From contig NZ_CP041063.1 of assembly GCF_011082085.1 (NCBI RefSeq), forward strand, positions 1,488,001 to 1,552,000: DNA of 64,000 bases. Reading direction: 5' to 3'. This document shows, piece by piece, positions 26,466 through 34,991 of this stretch. The notes under the pieces were generated by a model, which was not told where the DNA came from, made no database searches, and saw nothing but the letters and a program-made list of their open reading frames with translations. Origin of the DNA: Bacillus sp. Cs-700. GTDB taxonomy: Bacteria > Bacillota > Bacilli > Bacillales > Guptibacillaceae. How positions within the stretch are numbered: position 1 is the stretch's first letter; each line of letters opens with the position of its first letter. Position numbers and translations under genes: made by a program.

Positions 26466-26564
26466 GTCCACTCCTTCTATCCTTTTTCTATTCTATCAAA
26501 CAATCTGAATAATCTTTTATTTTTTTACTCATAAGCTTGATTTTATTACGAAAGATTTATCTTT

Positions 26565-26573
26565 TGCTATAAT
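26565..26573 (+). promoter_or_regulatory. Extended -10 promoter of the cysteine synthase homologue
   Basis: TGCTATAAT is a perfect extended -10 element about 110 bp ahead of the start. No good -35 box lies 17 bp upstream. I see no riboswitch or T-box signature in the roughly 105-nt leader. Confidence 0.6.
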
Positions 26574-26685
26574 GGGGAACAGTATTAGAAAATATCGTTT
26601 AACGGGAGTGATCATCTCCTCACTTTCTATACTGACCAATAAATATGAAAATGACCCTTAACTTGTATGAAAAGGATGTGCTTAC

Positions 26686-27615
26686 ATGATCTATGAAAAT
26701 ATGGCCGATCTTATTGGAGATACGCCTCTACTCAAATTAAATCGAGTTCCGAATCCAAATGGCGCAAAAATATACGCAAAGCTGGAATACTTTAACCCAA
26801 GTCGGAGCGTAAAGGATCGCGCAGCGTATAATATGATTGTTAAAGCAGAAGAAGATGGCTTACTTAAAGCAGGCTCCACAATTATTGAGCCAACTTCGGG
26901 CAATACCGGCATTGGACTTGCCATGAACGCCGCGGCTAAAGGGTATCCTGCTGTTATTGTCATGCCTGATAACGCAACACAAGAACGCATTAAACTTCTT
27001 AAAGCATACGGTGCAAAAGTTGTTCTCACGCCATCTTCTGAGAAAATGCCTGGTGCAATTAACAAAGCGAAAGAAATTGCCGAAACCATTAAAGATAGCT
27101 TTATCCCAATGCAATTCGAAAATGCTGCAAATCCAGATGCCCATCGTACTTCAACAGCACTTGAAATTGTAGAAGCAATGAAGCAACTCGGCGTCACTCC
27201 TGCTGCCTTTGTTTCAACAGCTGGAACGGGTGGAACTGTTACCGGGACAGGTGAAGTCTTAAAAGAACATTTCCCCGATCTTACCGTTCACGTGGTTGAA
27301 CCCGAGGGATCACCCGTTTTATCTGGCGGTAAACCTGGAAAACATAAACTCGTAGGAACAAGCCCTGGATTCATACCTGATATCCTGAACACCTCGGTCT
27401 ATGATGAAATTATCAAAATTACTGATGAGCAAGCCTATGAAGTGACACGTAAATTAGCCAGGGAAGAAGGATTACTTGTAGGCCCATCTTCAGGAGCTGC
27501 AGTTTTTGCAGCGATGCAAGTTGCTGAGCGCTTATCACCTAACCAGGTTGTTGTAACAATGACATGTGATTCTGGCGAACGTTATTTATCAAGTGACTTA
27601 TTCAGTTCTCTATAG
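26686..27615 (+). CDS. Cysteine synthase family protein (YtkP-like)
   Basis: Pyridoxal-phosphate enzyme of the O-acetylserine sulfhydrylase group, joining sulfide with O-acetylserine to give cysteine. In 309 residues it has the cofactor lysine in NPSRSVKDRAAYNM near residue 43, the asparagine loop PTSGNTGIGLAMNAAAKGY near 69, the phosphate-binding STAGTGGTVTGTGEVL near 178 and the serine in VGPSSGAAVFAA. The gene order next to ytlP and pepV matches B. subtilis ytkP, whose exact role beside the main CysK is uncertain. It starts at an ATG after AAAAGGATGTGC. A strong terminator follows. Confidence 0.9.
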   Translation: MIYENMADLIGDTPLLKLNRVPNPNGAKIYAKLEYFNPSRSVKDRAAYNMIVKAEEDGLLKAGSTIIEPTSGNTGIGLAMNAAAKGYPAVIVMPDNATQERIKLLKAYGAKVVLTPSSEKMPGAINKAKEIAETIKDSFIPMQFENAANPDAHRTSTALEIVEAMKQLGVTPAAFVSTAGTGGTVTGTGEVLKEHFPDLTVHVVEPEGSPVLSGGKPGKHKLVGTSPGFIPDILNTSVYDEIIKITDEQAYEVTRKLAREEGLLVGPSSGAAVFAAMQVAERLSPNQVVVTMTCDSGERYLSSDLFSSL

Positions 27616-27653
27616 AATTTCCCAAAGACAGCACATTTGAATAATAACTAGTC

Positions 27654-27681
27654 AGCGCCATGCCGTTACCGGCATGGCGCT
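27654..27681. terminator. Terminator between ytkP and pepV
   Basis: A perfect 12-bp GC-rich stem AGCGCCATGCCG with a TTAC loop lies between the convergent genes. The T-rich flank is better on the plus strand. Confidence 0.85.
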
Positions 27682-27688
27682 CATTCTA

Positions 27689-29098
27689 TTATTTTGCGAG
27701 TTCATAAATCGCTTCCGCATAAATCGCTGCAGCTTTTAACAAATCCTCGATATCCACATATTCATCTTTTTGATGTGCTAATTGAGGCTTTCCTTCAAAT
27801 AGAGCTCCAAATGCCACTCCCGCATTTAGAGAGCGGGCATACGTTCCTCCACCTATCGATAGAAGCTTAGCTTCTTTGCCGGTTTGCTTTTCATAAACGT
27901 GTTGAAGCTTCTGAATAAGCTCATGATCTTGTGGCACATGATGGGGTGTCATATGATCAATCACTTTCATCTCCACTGACATTGGACCGGTTACCTTTTC
28001 AAACGTTTGTTTCACATGATCAAACTGACACGTTACTGGATACCGAAGATTAATGCCAATTCGTCCCTGTTGGCTCGCTTGATACTCGAAAGTACCTGCA
28101 TTCATCGTCAGTGACCCTGTAATGTTATCTTTGAAAGAGACGCCAAGGCGCTCGCCAGTAAAATCATCCCGTAACCATTTGGTGATAAAGTTAATGTAGG
28201 CAGATCCGTTTTGATCAAGAGACAGCCCTTCCAAAAATTCCGCTAAACGGAACGCTGCGTTGACACCTTCATGAGGGGCAGATCCATGAACGGATACGCC
28301 GTGTATTTCGAGCGTTAATTGCTTATCCAGAGTCGCTTTTCCTTTAAGGTTTTTATCATTTAAAAATAGCTCAAATTCCTTTTTGACGTCAAGCAATTGA
28401 TCTTCACTACTCTGACATTTTGCTATTGCATGATCTGGAACCATATTCAAACGCTGTCCAGAATGAAAAGAGTAAAGAAAGAACGTTTCCTTCTTTTCTT
28501 CATTAACAGGGAAAATCCATTCAAAGTCAGCAATCCCTTTTTCAGCGTGAATAATTGGGAAGACTGCATCAGGTGCAAAGCCCATAGTTGGCATTTCTTC
28601 ATGTTTAAAATAGGTATCGACACATCGCCAAGAGCTTTCTTCATCTGTACCAACGATCATTCGAACTCGCTTTGAAAGCGCTGGATAAAGTTCCTTGACG
28701 ATATTCATTGCCCAGTAAGCCGCAATCGTCGGTCCCTTGTCATCAATCGCTCCTCTTGCATACATCTTTCCTTCTCGAACATCAGGAGTAAACGGAGGGG
28801 TTGTCCAATCATTCCCCGCTGGCACAACATCAACGTGGCACAAAACACCAATTATATCTTCACCCTGTCCAAACTCTAAATGTCCTGCAACCTGTTCGAC
28901 ATTCTTTGTTTGATAGCCATCACGCTTCCCTAGATTAAGCATATAATCAAGCGCCTTTTTCACTTCAGAACCGAAGGGAGCATCCTCTGTACGATTCTCT
29001 TCGTCTAAAACACTCTCAATTTTTAATAGTCCTTCTAAGTCATTCATTAACAATTGTTTTCGACTAAGCACTTCTTCCTTCCAATTTACATCATTCAA
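27689..29098 (-). CDS. pepV: Dipeptidase PepV
   Basis: A 469-residue zinc dipeptidase of family M20 that splits dipeptides in the cytoplasm. Metal and catalytic motifs appear in order: GVLCHVDVVPAG near residue 85, ARGAIDDKGPTIAA near 114, GTDEESSWRC near 150 and the dimer-lid SVHGSAPHEGVNAA near 270. Length and order fit PepV (YtjP). The start is a TTG at 29098, preceded by AAAGGGGTGAAATAAA. This ribosome binding site lies inside the end of the upstream potassium channel gene, only 1 nt after its stop codon, so the two are translationally coupled. Confidence 0.93.
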   Translation of the reverse strand: MNDVNWKEEVLSRKQLLMNDLEGLLKIESVLDEENRTEDAPFGSEVKKALDYMLNLGKRDGYQTKNVEQVAGHLEFGQGEDIIGVLCHVDVVPAGNDWTTPPFTPDVREGKMYARGAIDDKGPTIAAYWAMNIVKELYPALSKRVRMIVGTDEESSWRCVDTYFKHEEMPTMGFAPDAVFPIIHAEKGIADFEWIFPVNEEKKETFFLYSFHSGQRLNMVPDHAIAKCQSSEDQLLDVKKEFELFLNDKNLKGKATLDKQLTLEIHGVSVHGSAPHEGVNAAFRLAEFLEGLSLDQNGSAYINFITKWLRDDFTGERLGVSFKDNITGSLTMNAGTFEYQASQQGRIGINLRYPVTCQFDHVKQTFEKVTGPMSVEMKVIDHMTPHHVPQDHELIQKLQHVYEKQTGKEAKLLSIGGGTYARSLNAGVAFGALFEGKPQLAHQKDEYVDIEDLLKAAAIYAEAIYELAK

Positions 29099-29099
29099 T

Positions 29100-30110
29100 T
29101 TATTTCACCCCTTTTATTCTTTCATATACTTCGTGATCACAAATGACAAAGAGTTTTGCCCTCTCCGGAATCGACTCATCCAGTCGTCGATTAATATCCA
29201 TCCGCTCTCCATCAGCTATAAGCGTAGCTCCTTGTTGCAGTAGACTCTGAAACGCATCCCGATATGTACCCCACTCTTGCTGTACACCGATTTCATATAA
29301 GTTATCACCATGCCCCCTACTTAACAGCTGCGAGTAGACACCTGATATTCCCTTTGTAAAAGCGGATCGAACAGCCATGCGAGATACAGCTTCATGTGAA
29401 AGAACGAACTCATCAACCTGAACATGTGTAAAATTCTTTATATGCTCCTCCTTCATTACTTCAACCGTTGTATGAATATCGGTTGAAAGTCGTTCAATAG
29501 AGCTAGCAATAATGAGTGACTTTCCATCAGCGAGAAGAGCATCATGTATCGTATCATCCGAAAAGATAAGAACTGCTTTCGCATTCATAATATCAGCTTT
29601 GTTAAGCGTTGCTTCTTCTGCAGCATCACCTTGTATATAATGAATATTCTCTTCGATTAATGGAGCTTTTGTTAACTTGTCAATAATGACAATCTCGCAT
29701 TGATCAGAATCCATAATTTCCGAGACCGCGTATGCAGCTTTTTGCGACCATCCAATAATGACGATATGATCGTTTCCTTGATAGGGCATTTTTCCTTCCT
29801 CCTTTCGCTTTTTAATCTCCGAAAAGCCATCAACAAACTTTCCAATAACAACTCCAATTAATCCAATACCAACAATATAGAGAAACATCGCATACATTCT
29901 TCCAGCAATCGTGATCGGGAAGTAATCTCCATATCCTACTGTCGTTACAGTTGTCATCACCCACCAGAGTGAATCGAATAGAGATGGAAACGTCTCTGGT
30001 TCAATGAGCCGCATGATCACTGTACTAACGACAACTAGAATGAAAGCGACAGCTAGCATAAAACGATTGTTTAATTTAATGGCATTTTTTAGAAAAATAC
30101 GAAATAACAT
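29100..30110 (-). CDS. Two-helix potassium channel with RCK domain (YugO-like)
   Basis: A 336-residue K+ channel. Helix 1 is about residues 18-35, the pore loop carries the selectivity filter TVGYGD (57-62) and helix 2 is about 68-90. A cytoplasmic RCK (TrkA-N) domain begins at HIVIIGWSQKAAYAVSEI, followed by a C-terminal region. The first glycine of the Rossmann motif is kept, but the second position reads W, as in YugO-type channels. K+ flux would be gated by ligand binding to the RCK ring. The ATG follows AGAGGAGGGAG. Pairing with the dipeptidase pepV in one operon is not obviously functional. Confidence 0.9.
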   Translation of the reverse strand: MLFRIFLKNAIKLNNRFMLAVAFILVVVSTVIMRLIEPETFPSLFDSLWWVMTTVTTVGYGDYFPITIAGRMYAMFLYIVGIGLIGVVIGKFVDGFSEIKKRKEEGKMPYQGNDHIVIIGWSQKAAYAVSEIMDSDQCEIVIIDKLTKAPLIEENIHYIQGDAAEEATLNKADIMNAKAVLIFSDDTIHDALLADGKSLIIASSIERLSTDIHTTVEVMKEEHIKNFTHVQVDEFVLSHEAVSRMAVRSAFTKGISGVYSQLLSRGHGDNLYEIGVQQEWGTYRDAFQSLLQQGATLIADGERMDINRRLDESIPERAKLFVICDHEVYERIKGVK

Positions 30111-30200
30111 ATGAATCTCCCTCCTCTCTTAGTATTCGTACTTTAAGAATAGCAAAGGAATGTTCGTTAAGGAAGATTAAGCCAAACGAAATGAAATTTT

Positions 30201-30229
30201 TTGCCGAAATAACAGAATTATTGTAAAAT
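30201..30229 (+). promoter_or_regulatory. Promoter of the leader region ahead of ytzE
   Basis: TTGCCG and TAAAAT are 17 bp apart. A start point near 30236 would give a transcript of about 300 nt before ytzE, covering the two mini-ORFs and the nested hairpins. Confidence 0.55.
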
Positions 30230-30252
30230 AAACTTTAAAGAGGGGGTGTAAG

Positions 30253-30410
30253 TTGGCCCAAAAGAGGGAAATGGCAGTAGGAGTGGAATTAAATAATAAT
30301 GCCAATCAATCGCTTATCTTATGAAAGTGGTACGACCTATTCGTCAATACACCAAGTTGGGGAACCCAACACATCCAGAAATCACTTCCAGTCTTAATCG
30401 GAGCAAATAG
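30253..30410 (+). other. Two overlapping mini-ORFs with nested hairpin, leader of ytzE
   Basis: A 23-codon frame starts with TTG at 30253 after the strong site AGAGGGGGTG and ends at 30324. Its stop overlaps the ATG of a 29-codon frame (30321-30410) as ATGA. Around the second frame lies a 10-bp inverted repeat (TTATGAAAGT, 30319-30328 and 30415-30424) enclosing GTTGGG-GAA-CCCAAC (30356-30370). I recognise neither peptide. It could be a regulatory leader, a small coupled gene pair or a decayed gene with a one-base frameshift. Together with the flanking sequence it fills most of the 430-bp gap before ytzE; the rest of the gap shows nothing clear. Confidence 0.4.
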
Positions 30411-30539
30411 CCAAACTTTCATAAAAAATCGAAGGAATATGTAGAAATTAAGTATATCTTAACGTTTCCTTCATATGGTTTTAATAGTTACGTTTTATGC
30501 TAGGGATAAGGCATTGATTACATGTTAGGGAGTGGTTCT

Positions 30540-30761
30540 TTGAGTATTACTTCAACTGATCGTATGATGACCCGTATCAAGTCCATCTATTTATTTATTA
30601 GCAAGCATGGTACTGTCAGCACAAATGAGTTAGTTGAAGAGTTTGGGATTACCCAGCGAACAGTTCAAAGAGATTTAAATGTACTGGCCTACAATGAATT
30701 AGTCAAAAGCCCAAACCGAGGATTCTGGACAATAACAAGCAAGAGAGTTAAAGTTGGATAA
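30540..30761 (+). CDS. ytzE: DeoR-type HTH protein YtzE
   Basis: A 73-residue protein that consists almost only of a DeoR-type helix-turn-helix (YLFISKHGTVSTNELVEEFGITQRTVQRDLNVLAYNELV). It lacks the sugar-phosphate effector domain of full regulators, so it binds DNA without an obvious sensor, or depends on a partner. The TTG at 30540 after AGGGAGTGG is preferred over the ATG at 30522, which lies inside the ribosome binding region. The name follows B. subtilis YtzE by length and sequence. Its targets are unknown; the long structured leader upstream suggests its own expression is controlled. Confidence 0.82.
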   Translation: MSITSTDRMMTRIKSIYLFISKHGTVSTNELVEEFGITQRTVQRDLNVLAYNELVKSPNRGFWTITSKRVKVG

Positions 30762-30851
30762 GTTAGATAATAGGCTACACTGGGCTTTTCGTCGATCAAA
30801 TCTGACGAAAGCCTTTATTTAGTTTGAAAGCATTGCTTTTTAAACTCATTA

Positions 30852-30881
30852 GAAAAGCCCTGCATCAATGCAGGGCTTTTC
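30852..30881. terminator. Bidirectional terminator
   Basis: A perfect 13-bp stem GAAAAGCCCTGCA with a TCAA tetraloop lies between ytzE and the convergent PRC-barrel gene. Confidence 0.85.
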
Positions 30882-30885
30882 TCTA

Positions 30886-31497
30886 TCACGCTTTTTTTAT
30901 TGTATGATGATAGTCTGTAGGGACAATAATTTTACCGTGCTGATACTTTACTGCTTCATCCAATTTTAAAAAGGGTTGATCGCTTGAAAGAAAATCAGAT
31001 AAAAAGCCTTCTGAAAGCTCAAATCCCTCGACCCTGCCGCTTTTGTCAATGACAATTTCCTTCACCTTGCCAAGCTCTTCTCCGCTTTCTGTTAAAATTT
31101 CAGCTTTATTTAACGATTTATTAGAACATTGATCAGCTAAAACCGTTGCTTGAATTTCATCCTGACTTTCACGAAGCAAATAGCCATCATTTTGCCAGGA
31201 TAATTGACTAAATGAAACAATCATAGTTTCATTTGCATCTCGTTCTTTACGATCATCGTCTGTCACCGGATAATTATCAGGCGTGAATTGTCCTCCTGAC
31301 GCTTGAATAGAGTGAAGCATTTCATCTGCGTGATGATCAGGAACAGCATCTTTCTCATTAGAGACCTCTTTTTTCTCAACCTCAACATATGTTGCTCGCC
31401 GAAGCGTCTGATCAAAGTAAACTTGTTTCACAACCAATTCAGCAGATGATTCATTTTTCAACTTATGATCTAGAATTTCTTTTCCAACCTTAATCAT
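30886..31497 (-). CDS. PRC-barrel domain protein
   Basis: A 203-residue acidic cytoplasmic protein. The C-terminal part (about residues 125-195) has the PRC-barrel pattern NKAEILTESGEELGKVKEIVIDKSGRVEGFELSEG followed by an ILVPTDY-like closing strand. The N-terminal half is less regular (KKEVSNEKDAVPDHHADEM). PRC-barrel proteins occur in ribosome maturation, photosynthetic complexes and many stress proteins, so no specific role follows. It starts at an ATG with AAGGAGAGGATTT. It stands alone beside the RsuA-type gene, 68 nt downstream of it. Confidence 0.75.
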   Translation of the reverse strand: MIKVGKEILDHKLKNESSAELVVKQVYFDQTLRRATYVEVEKKEVSNEKDAVPDHHADEMLHSIQASGGQFTPDNYPVTDDDRKERDANETMIVSFSQLSWQNDGYLLRESQDEIQATVLADQCSNKSLNKAEILTESGEELGKVKEIVIDKSGRVEGFELSEGFLSDFLSSDQPFLKLDEAVKYQHGKIIVPTDYHHTIKKA

Positions 31498-31565
31498 GAA
31501 AAATCCTCTCCTTCACAACTGACTACTCATGCTATTCCCCAAGTCAGTCGTAAAGAAACAAACCA

Positions 31566-32270
31566 TTATTTTTGTAGAATGGCTACCTCTTCCTCAGTTA
31601 ACTCTCTGTATTCCCCAGGTTCCAAGTCACGATCAAGATGAATATCTCCCATCTGAATGCGCTGCAAATAAACGACTTTCTTGCCTACCGCTTCAAACAT
31701 ACGCTTTACTTGATGGAATTTACCTTCATGAATTGTAAGCTCAATTTCAGATTCCTCAGCAGCACTTAAAATTGTTAACTCTCCAGGCTTTGTTTCATAT
31801 CCATCATCAAGCGTGACGCCTTTTTCAAAAGCCCGAACATCTTCTTCCGATACAACGCCACTAATTTTAGCATAATAAGTTTTCGGAACATGATGTTTTG
31901 GTGACGTTAAGTGATGAGCTAGCTTACCATCATTCGTGATGATTAATAATCCTTCTGTATCTTTATCTAATCGTCCTACAGGAAATGGTTCGAAAACTTG
32001 ATCCTCAGGAATGAGTAAGTCAATGACAGTTTCTTCTTCATCTTCCGTTGCTGAAATAACCCCAGCCGGTTTGTGCATCATTAGGTAAATGAATTCCCGA
32101 TATTCTACGGTTTCTTCATAAACAGTTACGTGATTTTCTTCAGGATCGATATGTTGCTTCGCATCCTTAATCACCTCTTCATCAACACGAACCACGCCTG
32201 TTTTCAAAAGTTTTTTTACTTCTTTCCTCGTGCCGTAGCCCATATTTGCTAATAATTTATCTAAACGCAT
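31566..32270 (-). CDS. 16S rRNA pseudouridine synthase, RsuA family
   Basis: A 234-residue enzyme that isomerises a uridine in small-subunit rRNA (E. coli RsuA modifies U516). It has an N-terminal S4 RNA-binding domain (MRLDKLLANMGYGTRKEVKKLLKTGVVRV), then the catalytic domain with the conserved HKPAGVISA and the catalytic aspartate 102 in FPVGRLDKDTEGLL, and the HxVKRMFEAVG motif near residue 190. It corresponds to the B. subtilis YtzF/YtzG locus. It starts at an ATG after AGGAGAGGTTG. Length and domains are complete. Confidence 0.92.
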   Translation of the reverse strand: MRLDKLLANMGYGTRKEVKKLLKTGVVRVDEEVIKDAKQHIDPEENHVTVYEETVEYREFIYLMMHKPAGVISATEDEEETVIDLLIPEDQVFEPFPVGRLDKDTEGLLIITNDGKLAHHLTSPKHHVPKTYYAKISGVVSEEDVRAFEKGVTLDDGYETKPGELTILSAAEESEIELTIHEGKFHQVKRMFEAVGKKVVYLQRIQMGDIHLDRDLEPGEYRELTEEEVAILQK

Positions 32271-32386
32271 TTCAACCTCTCCTTTTCCATATTATTTCCA
32301 CTATTTATTTGTTTTTTTAGCATACTTTTTGGTTTGTAAGGGTATGTAAACGATAAATGCCAAAATGCACGTTTGGAGTGAATCGT

Positions 32387-32812
32387 ATGACTGTGAAAGT
32401 TGGACTTTTAGCAACAGCACGCAAGAAAAGCAATAAGTCTGCACCTGTGACGGAATTTTACCAAAGTCCTTTATTTCAAAAAACCTTAGAATACGCATCT
32501 CAACATTATGACCGCATGTATTTCTATAATGCCAAAGATGGACTTTTATTACCAGAAGACATCATGGACCCCTATGACGTCTCAATTAAAACATTTTCCC
32601 ATCATCAACGAGAAGAATGGGCTCAAAAAGTAATTGAGCAATTCTCTCTACATGAGACTTCTACGGATATTCTCGTGTGTTTACACGGTGGCTCCGTTTA
32701 TCGAAAACACCTTGAGCCGCAACTTAACCGATTCAACTATGTGTATGAAGTGCCTTTAAAAGGACTTGGAATCGGAGAGCAACTCAGTTGGTATCAGAAA
32801 AACTCAGTATAA
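32387..32812 (+). CDS. DUF6884-like protein
   Basis: A 141-residue soluble protein. The pattern KVGLLATARKKSNKSAPVTEFYQSPLFQKTLEYA followed by DRMYFYNAKDGLLLPEDIMDPYDVSI matches, as far as I recall, the DUF6884 family, whose members occur in genomes and phages next to nucleic-acid modification genes. The conserved K-x-GLL-x-P and PYD residues could form an active site, but the reaction is unknown. The ATG at 32387 follows TTTGGAGTG; the upstream in-frame ATG at 32357 lacks such a site. It is followed by a small collagen-like gene 75 bp downstream. Confidence 0.65.
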   Translation: MTVKVGLLATARKKSNKSAPVTEFYQSPLFQKTLEYASQHYDRMYFYNAKDGLLLPEDIMDPYDVSIKTFSHHQREEWAQKVIEQFSLHETSTDILVCLHGGSVYRKHLEPQLNRFNYVYEVPLKGLGIGEQLSWYQKNSV

Positions 32813-32887
32813 CACGGGACACATGCCCAGCAACACTGCCCAGCCTTTACATACACTATCAAGTACCTATAAAAGGAGGCGTTGTGT

Positions 32888-33103
32888 ATGTATGATTATG
32901 ATCGGCAGCAAGGGCAGCAGTTTCAAATGTATCCTGGCTTTCCCGGATACCCAGGACAGCCCGGGTATCCGGGCCAACCAGGATATCCAGGAAATATTGA
33001 GCAACAGCTCAGACAAATAGAGCGCCAGCTACGACGACAAGATCGAAGAATCACAAGAATTGAGAGACAGATCGGGATTCGTGATGAGGACTATGGCTAT
33101 TAG
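32888..33103 (+). CDS. Small collagen-like, coiled-coil protein
   Basis: A 71-residue protein of unknown family. After MYDYDRQQGQQFQMYP comes a proline/glycine run (GFPGYPGQPGYPGQPGYPGN) of collagen-like PGY/PGQ triplets. Then comes an arginine/glutamine-rich amphipathic helix (IEQQLRQIERQLRRQDRRITRIERQIG) and a tyrosine-rich end. Such composition is common in spore coat and exosporium proteins, so a spore-surface role is a reasonable guess. The ATG at 32888 follows AAAAGGAGGCG. A terminator shared with ytgP lies beyond. Confidence 0.65.
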   Translation: MYDYDRQQGQQFQMYPGFPGYPGQPGYPGQPGYPGNIEQQLRQIERQLRRQDRRITRIERQIGIRDEDYGY

Positions 33104-33125
33104 CTTTCTCGATTATTCCATCCAT

Positions 33126-33159
33126 AAAAAATGAAGGCCTCAAGAGGCCTTCATTTTTT
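33126..33159. terminator. Bidirectional terminator
   Basis: A perfect 16-bp stem AAAAAATGAAGGCCTC with an AA centre lies between the convergent collagen-like gene and ytgP. It has runs of A/T on both sides. Confidence 0.9.
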
Positions 33160-34797
33160 TTAACGTCTTTTTAGAAATGAGAATCGTTCACCTAAAATTA
33201 AACCCGCTAGATTGGAACGATACGATAGCCATAGAAATACAATTCCTCCAACCGTAACGCCAATTAGTAAATTGATGATCGAATACAACATGCTTCCGCC
33301 TTCACTTGTTGAAAGGTATAAATCAGGCATAACCGATTCTAATGGAAGAATGGCTAATTTGGAAGCAACCGCCATAATCACGACGAAAATTCCAATAAGG
33401 AGTAACCTTCTTGAGAGGAATCCAAACTCGTAATCTGTATATTTCTTAATGACAGCGATTGTAATGATAACCGAAGTTAGTAAACCAATATTTGTCGCAA
33501 GAATAGATCCTTTCCCCTCAAACATTGTAACAAAGGGATAAGTTAGTCCAGCTTTAAGGACAAGACCAGCGAGTAAACTATAAACGGCAAACTTCTGTTT
33601 ATTAATTCCCTGTAAAATCGCAGCTGTTACAGAAAAGAGTGCAAATAATATAGCCGTTGGCGCATACCACATTAATAACCAGCTACCAAGATCTTGATTT
33701 ACCGTCGGATAAAGAACTCTAAAAATCGGTTCAGATAAAACGGCTAAACCTATAGCAGCGGGAGTCGTCAAGAACAATAATATTTGGAACGTTTGCGTTA
33801 ACTGATTTTGCAATGATCCTTCACGATTCGCTGTAAATGATTTCGTAATAGCTGGGATAATCGTCATTGAAAGAGCAGTAGCAAGCGATACTGGGATCAT
33901 AATCAACTTATGAGCAAGTCCCGTGATAATCGCAAACACTTCTTCATAGGCAGGTTTATCATAACCAATACTCTTCAATGCTGGATTAATGAGCAACGTA
34001 TCAATTTGCAAATATAAAGGAATCGCCAAACCGACTACAACAAACGGAAGAGCATACGTAATGATTTCTTTATACATATCCTTTAAGGATACATCATGAT
34101 CTACCGTACTTTCAGCAAGATGACGATCTAACGTTGGCTTTCGCTTTCTGTAATACCAGAAAACTACAAGCAATCCCCCAACCGCCCCAACAAATGCACC
34201 AAAAGTGGCGAATGTAGCGGCCGTCGCTTCATCCCCGTCCATAAATTTAATAATAATAACACTGGAAACTAGGATAAATACAATCCGGAAAATTTGTTCA
34301 ACGACTTGTGAAACAGCTGTTGGTCCCATCGATTGTAGACCTTGGAAAAAACCGCGCGTTAGACTCATGATCGGCACAATTAATAGCGCCATACTCACGA
34401 CCCTTATAACTAATGTTACATCGGCAATTGTATTCCCTTCTTTCCCCTCATCAATGACAATACGAGCAATTGGTTCTGCCAAAAGGAAAAGAGCTAGAAA
34501 TGCTACAAATCCAGTAAGAGTCATTAAAAGAAGTCCTGACTTAAAAAGTCTTCTTCCCGTTCGGTAATCTCCAAGCGTGTGATATTTTGAAACAAACTTT
34601 GAGACTGCAAGCGGTATTCCCACCGTGGACAGGCTTAGCATTATCGTATATGGAGTATAAGCATATTGATAAAGGGCTACACCCTGCGTACCAACAAGAG
34701 CTGTAAAAGGAAACATATAAATCATACCAATTATTCTAGAAAAAAGGGTAGCTGCTGATAACAGCATCGTCCCTCTAATCACATTTGAATCAGACAT
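33160..34797 (-). CDS. ytgP: Lipid II flippase-like protein YtgP (MurJ family)
   Basis: A 545-residue polytopic membrane protein of the MVF/MOP superfamily with about 14 helices, expected to flip the peptidoglycan precursor lipid II across the membrane. The N-terminal ATLFSRIIGMIYMFPFTALVG and RxPTLDRHLAES loops fit YtgP/MurJ of Bacillus. The frame reaches back to 34836, but the ATG at 34797 follows AGGAGATGGAG and starts at MSDSNVIRGTMLLSAATLFSR, the family N-terminus. It is divergent from ytfP, as in B. subtilis. Confidence 0.9.
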   Translation of the reverse strand: MSDSNVIRGTMLLSAATLFSRIIGMIYMFPFTALVGTQGVALYQYAYTPYTIMLSLSTVGIPLAVSKFVSKYHTLGDYRTGRRLFKSGLLLMTLTGFVAFLALFLLAEPIARIVIDEGKEGNTIADVTLVIRVVSMALLIVPIMSLTRGFFQGLQSMGPTAVSQVVEQIFRIVFILVSSVIIIKFMDGDEATAATFATFGAFVGAVGGLLVVFWYYRKRKPTLDRHLAESTVDHDVSLKDMYKEIITYALPFVVVGLAIPLYLQIDTLLINPALKSIGYDKPAYEEVFAIITGLAHKLIMIPVSLATALSMTIIPAITKSFTANREGSLQNQLTQTFQILLFLTTPAAIGLAVLSEPIFRVLYPTVNQDLGSWLLMWYAPTAILFALFSVTAAILQGINKQKFAVYSLLAGLVLKAGLTYPFVTMFEGKGSILATNIGLLTSVIITIAVIKKYTDYEFGFLSRRLLLIGIFVVIMAVASKLAILPLESVMPDLYLSTSEGGSMLYSIINLLIGVTVGGIVFLWLSYRSNLAGLILGERFSFLKRR

Positions 34798-34991
34798 TTC
34801 TCCATCTCCTACTTCTAACCATTCAACTAGATCCATTCGTCATCTATCAACAATTTTCAACAGTTCTTTAAATACACTTCTCCATTTTAAGCTATTTAGC
34901 TAGTAACAACAAATATAAATTTTTGTGAAACTTTATTAAGGGGAGTGAATTATGGTATGTTTGAGTGTAGCAAAATGAGAGAGGTGTAAGT

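Noticed and set aside
26600-26685. A riboswitch or T-box in the leader of the cysteine synthase homologue
   Set aside because: Only a small GGAG-TGATCA-CTCC symmetry is present; no terminator or conserved leader motif.
30111-30500. A c-di-AMP (ydaO/yuaA-type) riboswitch for the adjacent potassium channel
   Set aside because: I looked for the conserved motif on both strands; only a GGGGAACC-like patch is present on the strand away from the channel gene. There is no convincing core.
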